A stretch of 16,911 bases of DNA from Anaerolineaceae bacterium UBA700. GTDB taxonomy: Bacteria; Chloroflexota; Anaerolineae; Anaerolineales; Anaerolineaceae. Made by a program: the position numbers and the translations under genes. The notes under the pieces were generated by a model. The model worked only from the letters and a program-made list of their open reading frames with translations. It searched no databases and had not been told where the DNA came from. Below, piece after piece: positions 1-7,346 of this stretch. Each line of letters begins with the position of its first letter. The first letter of the stretch is position 1. The DNA is taken from NCBI GenBank assembly GCA_002298885.1, contig DBMK01000314.1:1-16911 (forward strand). Reading direction: 5' to 3'.

Positions 1-65
1 TGCTGTCGCAGCGCCGCACCATAATAAAAGAATATCAGAGTTTTATTAGCGTTGGCGTACCCGTC

Positions 66-94
66 TTGACTATCAATCCCAGTCATGATACCAT
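66..94 (+). promoter_or_regulatory. Candidate sigma70-type promoter for hrcA operon
   Basis: A -35 box TTGACT (66-71) lies 17 bases before a -10-like TACCAT (89-94, 4 of 6 matches to TATAAT). It sits just upstream of the CIRCE element, which would place the operator in the early transcribed region, as is usual for CIRCE-controlled operons. The -35 is strong and the -10 is weak. Bases 1-65 contain no recognisable gene, only an A/T-rich 8-bp inverted repeat (22-29 with 41-48). Confidence 0.55.
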
Positions 95-107
95 TATTCT
101 CGATATT

Positions 108-134
108 TTAGCACTCTCGACCTGAGAGTGCTAA
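108..134 (+). promoter_or_regulatory. CIRCE operator (HrcA binding site)
   Basis: The sequence is TTAGCACTC (108-116), a 9-base spacer, then GAGTGCTAA (126-134). It matches the CIRCE consensus perfectly in both arms and in spacer length. CIRCE is bound by HrcA, whose gene begins 70 bases downstream, so the operon should be autoregulated and induced when HrcA is inactivated by heat or loses GroE support. Confidence 0.97.
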
Positions 135-203
135 AAAAGAGCAGAATCTGTGCAACTGGCACATTCATTGCAAGGTTCTGGGCAAGGTCATGGCCCGAAT
201 GGT

Positions 204-1238
204 ATGAACGAGCTTACAGAACGCCAAAAATTCATCCTCACCCTCATCGTGCACGAGCACATCCGCACGGCCTTGCCGGTTGGCAGCCAGCACCTGGTCG
301 AGCGCTACCACCTTGACATGAGCTCGGCTACCGTGCGCAATGAATTGAGCGCGCTGACCGACATGGGCTACCTGCGCCAGCCGCACACGTCGGCCGGGCG
401 CGTGCCCAGCGAGGAAGGTTACCGTTATTTCGTGGGCCGGCTTCTGCAAGAGACCGAGCTGCCGGACACCACCCGGCGAACCATTTCGCACCAGTTCTAC
501 CAGATGCGCCACGACGTAGACCAGTGGATGCGCCTGACGGCCTCGGTGCTGGCCAACCAATCCCGCGCCGCCAGCCTAGTGACCGCCCCCCACCCGGAGA
601 TGGCCCGCTTCAAGCACCTGGAGCTGATCTCAACCCGCGGCCGGCAGGTGTTGATGGTGTTGGTGATGGTGGGCGGCGAAGTTCACCAGCGCATCATCAC
701 CGCCAGCGAAGCCATCCCCCAGGAACAGCTTTCGAACATCGCGTTGAATCTTACCAACCTTCTGGAGGGAAAAGATCTGGAATCCATCCGCAGCCAACGC
801 GCCGCGCTGGACGGGTTTGCTTTGGAAGGGCTGGATTGGGTCATCGAGGAGATGAACGAGGCCTCGGCGGCGGTCGCCGGCGAAGTTTACCTGGACGGAT
901 TGGCCAACGTGCTGGCCCAGCCGGAGTTTACCGGCTCCGAAGAAGCCCGGCGGGCGGTGCACGTGCTGGAAGAGCGCTCGGTGCTGCAAAATCTGGTGAC
1001 GCGCTCGCTGCCGACCAGCAGCCTGGGCGGCGTGCAGGTGCTCATCGGCGGCGAGGGTACATGGAGCGAACTGCGCCCCTTCTCGGTGGTGCTGGCGCGC
1101 TACGGCATGCCGGGCGTCATCACGGGCACGCTGGGCGTGCTCGGGCCGATGCGCATGTCCTACGGGCGCACGATTTCAACCGTACGGTTCCTGGCCGGCC
1201 TGTTGAGCGACCTGGTAACCGATACGTTGGGAGATTAA
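204..1238 (+). CDS. hrcA: Heat-inducible transcription repressor HrcA
   Basis: HrcA is the dimeric repressor that binds CIRCE upstream of class I heat-shock genes. The 344-residue product has the N-terminal winged-helix region beginning MNELTERQKFIL, with the conserved block SSATVRNELSALTDMGYL followed by a HTSAGRVPSEEGYRYFV-type wing. The C-terminal part keeps the IGGEGTWSELRPFSVV and GPMRMSYGRTISTVRFL blocks typical of the family. Family length is about 340-350 residues. The frame is open from a GTG at 150, but the extra 18 residues do not resemble HrcA and the ATG at 204 gives the usual N-terminus, so 204 was chosen. No strong ribosome binding site is visible before it. The gene lies directly downstream of CIRCE and 17 bases before grpE. 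Confidence 0.95.
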   Translation: MNELTERQKFILTLIVHEHIRTALPVGSQHLVERYHLDMSSATVRNELSALTDMGYLRQPHTSAGRVPSEEGYRYFVGRLLQETELPDTTRRTISHQFYQMRHDVDQWMRLTASVLANQSRAASLVTAPHPEMARFKHLELISTRGRQVLMVLVMVGGEVHQRIITASEAIPQEQLSNIALNLTNLLEGKDLESIRSQRAALDGFALEGLDWVIEEMNEASAAVAGEVYLDGLANVLAQPEFTGSEEARRAVHVLEERSVLQNLVTRSLPTSSLGGVQVLIGGEGTWSELRPFSVVLARYGMPGVITGTLGVLGPMRMSYGRTISTVRFLAGLLSDLVTDTLGD

Positions 1239-1255
1239 TTTCTTTTGAGGTGTAC

Positions 1256-1882
1256 ATGACGGAACACAAACATCGCAAACACGAAGACGAGGAAAAAAAC
1301 CAGCCGCCGGAAGACGCCCAGCCAGTGAACAATGCGCCGGCCGGCTCCGAATCGCCGGCGTCCGAACACAAGACCGAGCCGCTGCCCCAGGTGCCGATGG
1401 TCGCCTTGAGCATGGAGGAATATACCGCCATGCAGGAGGAAAAAGACAAGGCCGTGCAGCAGGGCAAGGATTACCTGGATGGCTGGCAGCGCGAACGGGC
1501 CGAGTTCCAAAATTACCGGCGGCGCATCGAACGCGACCAGGCGCAAACCACGCTCAACATCACCGGGCAGGTGCTCAAGAAGTACCTGGTGATCCTGGAC
1601 GACATGGAGCGGGCATTGAAAAGCCGCCCCACCCAGGGAGAAGGCGCGGCCTGGGCCGAAGGGGTCGAGCTGATCTATCGCAAGCTGCAAACCATCCTGG
1701 ATAACGAAGGCGTGGAGCGCATCCAGGCCGAGGGCCAGCTTTTCGACCCGACCCAGCACGAAGCGCTGACTCACGAGGACAATCCCGACCACCAGAGCGG
1801 GGAAATAATCGAAGTCGTTCAGCAAGGTTATCGAATCGGCGACCGGGTGCTGCGCCCGGCGCTGGTGCGAGTAGCAAAATAG
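1256..1882 (+). CDS. grpE: Nucleotide exchange factor GrpE
   Basis: GrpE releases ADP from DnaK. The 208-residue product has a charged, low-complexity N-terminus (His/Lys/Glu/Pro-rich, about residues 1-50), a long helical coiled-coil region including DYLDGWQRERAEFQNYRRRIERD-like residues (the hallmark AEFQNYRRR stretch), and a C-terminal beta domain with GVERI, FDPTQHEAL and GYRIGDRVLRPALVRVAK. These are the family signatures. The ATG at 1256 was chosen because GAGG at 1247-1250 is well spaced before it. The reading frame runs far upstream inside hrcA, but that part is not GrpE-like. The stop codon overlaps the ribosome binding site of dnaK, which suggests translational coupling. Confidence 0.96.
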   Translation: MTEHKHRKHEDEEKNQPPEDAQPVNNAPAGSESPASEHKTEPLPQVPMVALSMEEYTAMQEEKDKAVQQGKDYLDGWQRERAEFQNYRRRIERDQAQTTLNITGQVLKKYLVILDDMERALKSRPTQGEGAAWAEGVELIYRKLQTILDNEGVERIQAEGQLFDPTQHEALTHEDNPDHQSGEIIEVVQQGYRIGDRVLRPALVRVAK

Positions 1883-1894
1883 GAGGAATCATCT

Positions 1895-3856
1895 ATGGGA
1901 AAAATCATCGGCATCGACCTGGGGACTACCAATTCAGTAGCGGCAGTGATGAGCGGCGGCGAACCGGTCGTCATTCCCACCGCCGAAGGCGAACGGCTGT
2001 GCCCCTCGGTAGTGGCGGTCAATAAGAACCACGAGCGCCTGGTGGGCCGGGTGGCGCGCAACCAATCCATTGTCAACGCTGAGAACACGGTCTTCTCGAT
2101 CAAGCGCTTCATGGGCCGCAAATACGACGACCCCGAGGTGCAGCGCACCCTTAGCCGCGTACCCTACAAGGTGACCAAGGCGCCCAACGGGGACGTGCGA
2201 GTGGTGCTGGACGGCAAGGAATATTCGCCGCCGGAAGTGTCGGCCATGATCCTGGCCAAGCTCAAGGCGGATTCCGAGGCCTATTTGGGCGAGACGATCA
2301 CCGAAGCGGTGATCACGGTGCCGGCTTATTTCAACGATGCCCAGCGCAACGCCACCAAGGACGCCGGCAAGATCGCCGGCCTGGAAGTGAAGCGCATCAT
2401 CAACGAGCCGACCGCATCCTCGCTGGCCTACGGTCTGGATAAGAAGAAAAATGAAGTCATCGCAGTTTACGACCTGGGCGGCGGCACGTTCGACATCTCG
2501 ATCCTGGACGTAGGCGAAGGCGTCTTCCAGGTGCGCTCGACCTCGGGCGATACTTTCCTGGGCGGCGACGATTTCGACCAGCGCGTGATGGATTACCTGG
2601 TCGAAGATTTCAAGAAACAAAACGGCATCGACCTGCGCATGGACCGCCAGGCCCTGCAGCGCCTCAAGGAATCCTCCGAGAAGGCCAAGATCGAGCTTTC
2701 GACCCTGATGCAGACCGAGATCAATTTGCCCTACATTACGGCGGACGCCTCCGGACCCAAGCACCTGGTGACCAACCTGACCCGGGCCAAGCTGGAGCAG
2801 CTCACCGGCGACCTGGTCGAGAAAACGCTCGACCCCATGCGCCGGGCCCTGTCCGACGCCAACTTGAAACCCCAGGACGTCAACGAAGTGGTGCTGGTGG
2901 GCGGTATGACCCGCATGCCCGCCGTGCAGGAAGCCGTGCGACGCTTGTTCGGCAAGGAACCCCACAAGGGCGTTAACCCCGACGAAGTAGTTGCGATCGG
3001 CGCAGCCATCCAGGCCGGCGTGTTGGGCGGCCAGTTCAAGGATATCCTGCTGATCGACGTGACCCCGCTGACCCTTTCAGTGGAGACGTACGGCGGCGTG
3101 GCAACTCCGCTGATCGAGCGCAACACCAGCATCCCGGTGCGCAAGAGCCAGATTTTCTCGACCGCCAGTGACAGCCAGACCCAGGTGGAGATCCACGTCC
3201 TGCAGGGCGAGCGCCCGATGGCGGTGGACAATAAATCGCTGGGCAAGTTCATCCTCGATGGCATCCCGCCGGCGCCACGCGGCATCCCCCAGATTGAGGT
3301 AACGTTCGACATCGACGCCAACGGCATCCTCAAGGTGACGGCGCAGGACAAGGCCACTCAGCGCAGCCAGCATATCACCATCACGGCCTCGTCCGGCCTG
3401 AGCGACAGCGAAGTGGATCGTATGCGCAAGGAGGCCGAGTCGCACGCCGACGAGGACAAGAAGCGTAAAGAGCTGATCGAAGCGCGCAATTACGCCGATA
3501 ACACGGTCTACACGGCCGAAAAGACGCTGCGCGAGCTGGGAGACAAGGTGCCGGCGGACCTGAAGAGCCAGGTTGAGAGCAAGGTCCAGGCGGTTAAAGA
3601 AGTGATGGATAAGGACGATTCCGACGCCATGCGCAAGGCGACCGACGAGTTGGGCCAGGTGATTCAGAAGGTTGGGGCGGCGGCTTACCAGCAGGCCGGC
3701 CCGGCTGCGGGTGGTCCCGGCGGTCCGGGTGGCCCAGGCGGCCCGGCCGATGCGGGCGGAGACGGCGGTGCCGGTCCTGCCGAAGGTGGCCCAGGCGACT
3801 CCAGCGGCCCCTCCGGCGACGACGTAGTGGACGGAGAATTCCACAACGCCGGGTAG
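1895..3856 (+). CDS. dnaK: Chaperone protein DnaK (Hsp70)
   Basis: DnaK is an ATP-dependent Hsp70 chaperone working with DnaJ and GrpE in the cytoplasm. The 653-residue product starts with the phosphate-1 motif [10 protein letters not shown] (residues 5-14), then DLGGGTFD (193-200), [10 protein letters not shown] (about 332-341), and the hydrophobic interdomain linker before [11 protein letters not shown] (about 388). The substrate-binding domain and lid follow. The ATPase domain keeps the extra segment near residues 75-100 that is absent from short Firmicutes-type DnaK. The tail (about 603-640) is Gly/Pro-rich with [15 protein letters not shown] repeats and ends [10 protein letters not shown], a variant of the usual DDVVDAEF end. 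AGGAGG at 1881-1886, overlapping the grpE stop, is an ideal ribosome binding site. Confidence 0.98.
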   Translation: MGKIIGIDLGTTNSVAAVMSGGEPVVIPTAEGERLCPSVVAVNKNHERLVGRVARNQSIVNAENTVFSIKRFMGRKYDDPEVQRTLSRVPYKVTKAPNGDVRVVLDGKEYSPPEVSAMILAKLKADSEAYLGETITEAVITVPAYFNDAQRNATKDAGKIAGLEVKRIINEPTASSLAYGLDKKKNEVIAVYDLGGGTFDISILDVGEGVFQVRSTSGDTFLGGDDFDQRVMDYLVEDFKKQNGIDLRMDRQALQRLKESSEKAKIELSTLMQTEINLPYITADASGPKHLVTNLTRAKLEQLTGDLVEKTLDPMRRALSDANLKPQDVNEVVLVGGMTRMPAVQEAVRRLFGKEPHKGVNPDEVVAIGAAIQAGVLGGQFKDILLIDVTPLTLSVETYGGVATPLIERNTSIPVRKSQIFSTASDSQTQVEIHVLQGERPMAVDNKSLGKFILDGIPPAPRGIPQIEVTFDIDANGILKVTAQDKATQRSQHITITASSGLSDSEVDRMRKEAESHADEDKKRKELIEARNYADNTVYTAEKTLRELGDKVPADLKSQVESKVQAVKEVMDKDDSDAMRKATDELGQVIQKVGAAAYQQAGPAAGGPGGPGGPGGPADAGGDGGAGPAEGGPGDSSGPSGDDVVDGEFHNAG

Positions 3857-3898
3857 CCTTTGCGTGAAGTGGTATTGAAATATTGGTGTTAGAATCTC

Positions 3899-3967
3899 AC
3901 CACAGAGACACAGAGGCACAGAGAAGTTCTTTATTTTTTCTTCTCTGTGTCTCTGTGCCTCTGTGGT
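3899..3967. repeat. Long palindrome of CACAGAG 8-mers between dnaK and dnaJ
   Basis: Two 28-base arms (3899-3926 and 3940-3967) are inverted copies of each other with only two differences, flanking a T-rich 13-base loop (3927-3939). Each arm is itself a tandem repeat: CACAGAG recurs three times at 8-base spacing in the left arm, and CTCTGTG likewise in the right. RNA from either strand would fold into a near-perfect hairpin. No T-tract follows the structure on either strand, so it is not a canonical terminator. The repeat composition suggests a dispersed intergenic element rather than a gene-specific site. Confidence 0.9.
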
Positions 3968-4006
3968 AAAAATTTCTTAAATTAAAGTAGCGAAACAGGA
4001 AATCGA

Positions 4007-5128
4007 ATGGCATCTCGTGATTATTACGACATTTTAGGCGTAAAGCGCAACGCCTCGCCGGATGAGCTGAAGGCTGCGTTCCGCAACCTGGCGCGCAAAT
4101 ACCATCCGGACGTAAATAAGGAGCCCGACGCCGAAGAAAAATTCAAGGAAATGAACGAGGCGTACGCCGTGCTTTCGGACCCGGAAAAGCGGGCGGCCTA
4201 CGACCGTTATGGGGCCGAAGGCTTGCGCGGGATGGGCGGGATGCCGGACTTCACCACGGTCGATTTTTCGGACCTGTTCGAGGAATTGTTTGGTTTTGGT
4301 GGGTTTGGGGGCGGGCGCTCGCGCCGACGCAATGCCCCGCGCCGCGGCGCCGACCTGTCCTACACCGTCCAGCTCACGTTTGAGGAAGCGGTTTTCGGCG
4401 TGGATAAGGACATCGACATCACCCGGGATGAGATCTGCACAACCTGCCGCGGCAGCGGCGCTGAGCCGGGCACCAACCCCACCCGCTGCGCCACTTGCGG
4501 CGGCAAGGGCGAGGTGCGCCAGGTGCGCCAGACCTTCCTGGGCTCGATGGTGCAGGTCACGACCTGCCCCACCTGCAATGGGAGCGGCGAAGTGAACGCC
4601 ACCCCCTGCCACGTCTGCCGCGGGCGCGGCCAGGAACGCAAGACGGTGCACAAAGTGGTTTCCATCCCGGCCGGGGTGGATAACGGCACGCAAATCCGCC
4701 TGGCGGGCGAGGGTCAGCCGGGCGAGAACGGCGGCCCGAACGGCAACTTGTTCCTGGAAGTGTCGGTCAAGCAGCACAAATTCTTCCACCGCCGCGACGA
4801 CAACATCATGCTCAACCTGGGCATCAACCTGGCCCAGGCTGCCCTGGGCGCGGAGGTCGAAATCCCCACCCTGGACGGAACCACCAAGCTGAGCATCCCC
4901 GCCGGAACGCAGCCGGGCAAGGTGATCACGCTCAAAGGCAAGGGCGTCCCCCACCTGCGCAGCAGCGGGCGCGGCGACGAGCTGGTGATGATTGAGGTGG
5001 AAGTGCCTACCCGACTCACCGCCGAACAGCGTAAGTTGTTCGAAGAACTGGCACACACGCTGGGCAGCGAGGTGAGGCCGCAGGAAAAGAGCTTCGTCGA
5101 CCGGCTCAAGGACGTGCTGGGTGGCTGA
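4007..5128 (+). CDS. dnaJ: Chaperone protein DnaJ (Hsp40)
   Basis: DnaJ delivers substrates to DnaK and stimulates its ATPase. The 373-residue type I DnaJ has a J domain with HPD at residues 33-35, a Gly/Phe region (GFGGFGGG, about 95-105), and four CXXCXGXG zinc motifs: CTTCRGSG (144-151), CATCGGKG (161-168), CPTCNGSG (187-194) and CHVCRGRG (201-208). Two beta-rich C-terminal domains follow. All zinc-binding cysteines are present. The ATG has AGGA at 3997-4000, 6 bases upstream. The 150-base gap from dnaK contains a long palindrome, so dnaJ and prmA may be expressed at a different level from dnaK. The end of the gene overlaps the start of prmA. Confidence 0.98.
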   Translation: MASRDYYDILGVKRNASPDELKAAFRNLARKYHPDVNKEPDAEEKFKEMNEAYAVLSDPEKRAAYDRYGAEGLRGMGGMPDFTTVDFSDLFEELFGFGGFGGGRSRRRNAPRRGADLSYTVQLTFEEAVFGVDKDIDITRDEICTTCRGSGAEPGTNPTRCATCGGKGEVRQVRQTFLGSMVQVTTCPTCNGSGEVNATPCHVCRGRGQERKTVHKVVSIPAGVDNGTQIRLAGEGQPGENGGPNGNLFLEVSVKQHKFFHRRDDNIMLNLGINLAQAALGAEVEIPTLDGTTKLSIPAGTQPGKVITLKGKGVPHLRSSGRGDELVMIEVEVPTRLTAEQRKLFEELAHTLGSEVRPQEKSFVDRLKDVLGG

Positions 5129-6038
5129 GGCGCGCTGGATGGAAGTCTCGATGGCGGTAGACGGCGAATTGGCCGAAGCCGTGGCCGAGGTGCTCGACCG
5201 CTTTGCCTCGAACGGCGTTGTCTACGAGAGCGGGGTCAAATACAACGACGCCGAAGACGAAGGGACACCGTTTGGGCCGGTGCGCGTGTACGCTTACCTG
5301 CCAATCGACGAATACCTGGAGGAGAAAAGGCAGCGCCTCTTGGAGGCGCTGTGGCACCTGGGCCAGATCCAGCCCCTGCCCGACCTGGTCTTCAGGCCCA
5401 TTGAGGATGAGAACTGGATGGAAGCCTGGAAGAAACATTACCATCCGATCCCCATCGGACAGCGTTTGATCATTTTACCAGCCTGGATCGATCAAAAGAC
5501 CCCCGGGCGGGTGGCGGTGAGCATTGATCCCAGCTCGGCCTTTGGTACCGGCACACATCCTTCCACCCAGTTGTGCCTTGAAACGGTTGAAAAATACGTG
5601 CAGCCGGGCCAGGATATCATCGACGTCGGCTGCGGCTCGGGCATCCTGTCGATTGCAGCGCTAAAGCTGGGGGCCGGCCGGGCGCTGGGCGTGGATATCG
5701 ACAGCGCCTCGATCCTCTCGAGCCGCGAGAACGCGCAGATCAATGGGGTCGCAGAGCGGCTGGAATTGGGATTGGGTTCTGTAGCCGAGGTGCGCCAGGG
5801 CAAGTTCAGCCTGCGCAGCGCCCCGCTGGTACTGGCCAACATCCTGGCCCCGGTGATCATCCGCCTGTTCGAAACCGGCCTGGCAGACCTGGTCAGCGCG
5901 GACGGTTTGTTGGCGCTGGCGGGCATTCTGGATGAGCAGGCCCCCGAGGTGCAGACCGCCGCCGAAGCCAAAGGCCTGGCGTTTGTGGAACAGAGGCAGA
6001 TGGGGGATTGGGTGGTGATTGTTCTAAAAAAACCGTAA
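5121..6038 (+). CDS. prmA: Ribosomal protein L11 methyltransferase PrmA
   Basis: PrmA trimethylates ribosomal protein L11 using S-adenosylmethionine. The 305-residue product has an N-terminal L11-recognition domain and a class I methyltransferase domain. Diagnostic blocks are [14 protein letters not shown] (136-149), the SAM-binding DVGCGSG (168-174) and NILAP (240-244). The GTG at 5121 overlaps the last 8 bases of dnaJ and keeps the conserved W..EVS start. An ATG at 5139 with GAGG at 5127-5130 is the alternative, giving 299 residues. The position after dnaJ matches the hrcA-grpE-dnaK-dnaJ-prmA order known in Firmicutes and relatives. A small hairpin follows the stop. Confidence 0.95.
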   Translation: MAEARWMEVSMAVDGELAEAVAEVLDRFASNGVVYESGVKYNDAEDEGTPFGPVRVYAYLPIDEYLEEKRQRLLEALWHLGQIQPLPDLVFRPIEDENWMEAWKKHYHPIPIGQRLIILPAWIDQKTPGRVAVSIDPSSAFGTGTHPSTQLCLETVEKYVQPGQDIIDVGCGSGILSIAALKLGAGRALGVDIDSASILSSRENAQINGVAERLELGLGSVAEVRQGKFSLRSAPLVLANILAPVIIRLFETGLADLVSADGLLALAGILDEQAPEVQTAAEAKGLAFVEQRQMGDWVVIVLKKP

Positions 6039-6040
6039 CC

Positions 6041-6057
6041 GGGTGGTTTTACCACCC
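6041..6057 (+). terminator. Short hairpin after prmA, possible weak terminator
   Basis: GGGTGGT (6041-6047) and ACCACCC (6051-6057) form a perfect 7-bp stem with a TTT loop, starting 3 bases after the prmA stop. No T-tract follows on the + strand, so intrinsic termination would be weak. It may instead protect the 3' end of the heat-shock transcript. Confidence 0.4.
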
Positions 6058-6094
6058 AATTAGCAGCATCCGGCGTGGCAAGGCCCAATATCGT

Positions 6095-6123
6095 TTGACA
6101 GGTTGAGGATCGAATGATAGACT
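6095..6123 (+). promoter_or_regulatory. Promoter of the LacI-family regulator gene
   Basis: TTGACA (6095-6100, perfect -35) is followed after 17 bases by TAGACT (6118-6123, 4 of 6 matches to the -10 consensus). The operator palindrome begins inside this -10 and covers the expected transcription start, which indicates repression by blocking RNA polymerase. Confidence 0.75.
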
Positions 6124-6138
6124 GAAAGTGCTTTCAGT
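6121..6138. promoter_or_regulatory. LacI-family operator, copy 1 (autoregulatory)
   Basis: ACTGAAAGTGCTTTCAGT has two perfect 8-base inverted arms around a central TG. The inner 14 bases, TGAAAGTGCTTTCA (6123-6136), recur exactly at 7210-7223. The size and sequence match LacI/GalR operators of the TGAAANCGNTTTCA kind, except that the centre is TG and not CG. It overlaps the -10 and start site of the regulator's own promoter. Confidence 0.88.
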
Positions 6139-6158
6139 TCTGTCTTTTCGAAATATTT

Positions 6159-7166
6159 ATGGATAAGAAGAAGAAAAGTCCAACCATCTACGATGTTGCT
6201 AAACTTGCCGGGGTAAGTATTACCACCGTGTCGCGTATGCTGAATGCCCCCAACAAGGTCAATTCCGAGACCCAAGAACGAGTAATTGCCTCCATCGATG
6301 CTTTAGGGTTTGTGCCAAAAGCTGAAGCACGCGCCCGGGCCATGCAAAAAAACGGCCGCATCGGGGTGATTACGCCTTTCTTCACGGCTCCATCCTTCGT
6401 TCAAAGGCTGCGGGGTATTGCGGGCGCCTTATCCCCCATGAATTTTGAGCTGGTCATTTATACAGTTGATTCAACCAATAACCTCCAAAGATATCTTTCC
6501 ACTTTGCCATTAACCGGTAACCTTGATGGGCTCATCGTCCTGTCTTTACCGGTCGGCGACAAGGATGCCCGCCGCCTGGTAGACAATGGATTGCCAACCG
6601 TGCTGATCGAGTATCCCCATCCCAAACTTAATTGCGTGGAGATAGATGACGTGCAAGGCGGGCACATGGCAGCCGCCTATTTACTCAAGAAAGGCCATCG
6701 CAGGATCGCTTTTTTGGGTGATACCGATTTGCCAGAGTATTCTCTTCACCCGGTAAGTTTACGGTTGAGCGGATTTCGGCAAGCGTTAAAGGAATTCGGG
6801 ATCGATCTTCCTGAAACATTTGTACGCCTTGCCCCATATTCCCAGGAACAAACCCGCCAGGTCGCCAGGGAATTGTTAAAACTTGCCGCGCCGCCCACTG
6901 CCATTTTCGCGGCAACCGATTTCCAGGCTCTCGGAGTGCTCAAGGCTGCGCGTCAATTGAATGTGGATGTACCGGAGAAACTGGCAGTTATCGGTTTCGA
7001 TGATCTCGACATGGCCGAATATGCAGACCTGACCACCATTTGCCAGCATTTGGATGAGTCCGGGCGGCTGGCGGTGGAAATATTGCTTGCACAAATCGAA
7101 TCGTCATCCCAGGTGCCAAGGCACGTCAAAATTCCCCTCAACATTATCGAACGAAAAACTGCATAA
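6159..7166 (+). CDS. LacI/GalR-family transcriptional regulator of the sugar cassette
   Basis: The 335-residue product has a LacI-type helix-turn-helix (TIYDVAKLAGVSITTVSRMLN, about residues 9-29), a hinge helix near 55-64, and a periplasmic-binding-protein-like effector domain containing HRRIAFLGD, AIFAATDFQALG and VIGFDDLDMAEY. At the hinge position normally held by the Leu that wedges into the operator centre, it has Met62 (ARAM rather than ARSL). It is predicted to bind the two identical operators at 6121-6138 and 7209-7224, repressing itself and the downstream transporter genes until a sugar effector binds. The partner sucP suggests sucrose or a derivative as effector; this is inference. 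There is no clear Shine-Dalgarno sequence. Samples of the gene are lower in G+C than the heat-shock genes. Confidence 0.93.
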   Translation: MDKKKKSPTIYDVAKLAGVSITTVSRMLNAPNKVNSETQERVIASIDALGFVPKAEARARAMQKNGRIGVITPFFTAPSFVQRLRGIAGALSPMNFELVIYTVDSTNNLQRYLSTLPLTGNLDGLIVLSLPVGDKDARRLVDNGLPTVLIEYPHPKLNCVEIDDVQGGHMAAAYLLKKGHRRIAFLGDTDLPEYSLHPVSLRLSGFRQALKEFGIDLPETFVRLAPYSQEQTRQVARELLKLAAPPTAIFAATDFQALGVLKAARQLNVDVPEKLAVIGFDDLDMAEYADLTTICQHLDESGRLAVEILLAQIESSSQVPRHVKIPLNIIERKTA

Positions 7167-7175
7167 AAAAAGATA

Positions 7176-7204
7176 TTGACTTTTGTTTGGAATCAACGTA
7201 TATT
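7176..7204 (+). promoter_or_regulatory. Promoter of the sugar-transport/sucP operon
   Basis: TTGACT (7176-7181) and TATATT (7199-7204) are separated by 17 bases, a strong sigma70-type promoter (5 of 6 matches in each box). The expected start is near 7211, inside the operator that follows. The leader to the lipoprotein ATG is about 135 bases and shows no recognised riboswitch. Confidence 0.85.
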
Positions 7205-7208
7205 GTTA

Positions 7209-7224
7209 ATGAAAGTGCTTTCAT
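7209..7224. promoter_or_regulatory. LacI-family operator, copy 2 (transport operon)
   Basis: ATGAAAGTGCTTTCAT is a 16-base palindrome with the same central TG and an identical 14-base core (7210-7223) to the site in front of the regulator gene. It covers the predicted transcription start of the transporter operon, so binding should block initiation. Confidence 0.9.
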
Positions 7225-7346
7225 GTTACCGCTTGCAATTCGTTCGTATCCTTTCAAGTTTTAGCAGGTTCGTTTTGCGCGAATTCAAAAGCCAAAGCCC
7301 TATCCCCTCGGCAAAATCTTGATTAAAATCGAAAGGAGAAAGAGAA

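Noticed and set aside
22..48. TAATAAAA/TTTTATTA inverted repeat upstream of hrcA as a terminator
   Set aside because: An all-A/T 8-bp stem with an 11-base loop is too weak for an intrinsic terminator, and no upstream gene end is visible.
150..203. GTG start at 150 for a longer HrcA
   Set aside because: The 18 added residues do not resemble the HrcA N-terminus, and the region directly follows CIRCE; the ATG at 204 gives the standard start and length.
524..1255. Long upstream extension of the grpE reading frame inside hrcA
   Set aside because: The translated extension is Gly/Arg/Pro-rich out-of-frame reading of hrcA; GrpE similarity begins only after the ATG at 1256, which has a good ribosome binding site.
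1934..2965. Long - strand open frame opposite dnaK (and similar ones opposite dnaJ and prmA)
   Set aside because: These are mirror frames of G+C-rich coding sequence with His/Leu/Gly-heavy translations and no family signatures; the + strand genes are certain.
3899..3967. Rho-independent terminator after dnaK
   Set aside because: The stem is long but neither strand has a T-tract after it; the T-rich stretch is in the loop.
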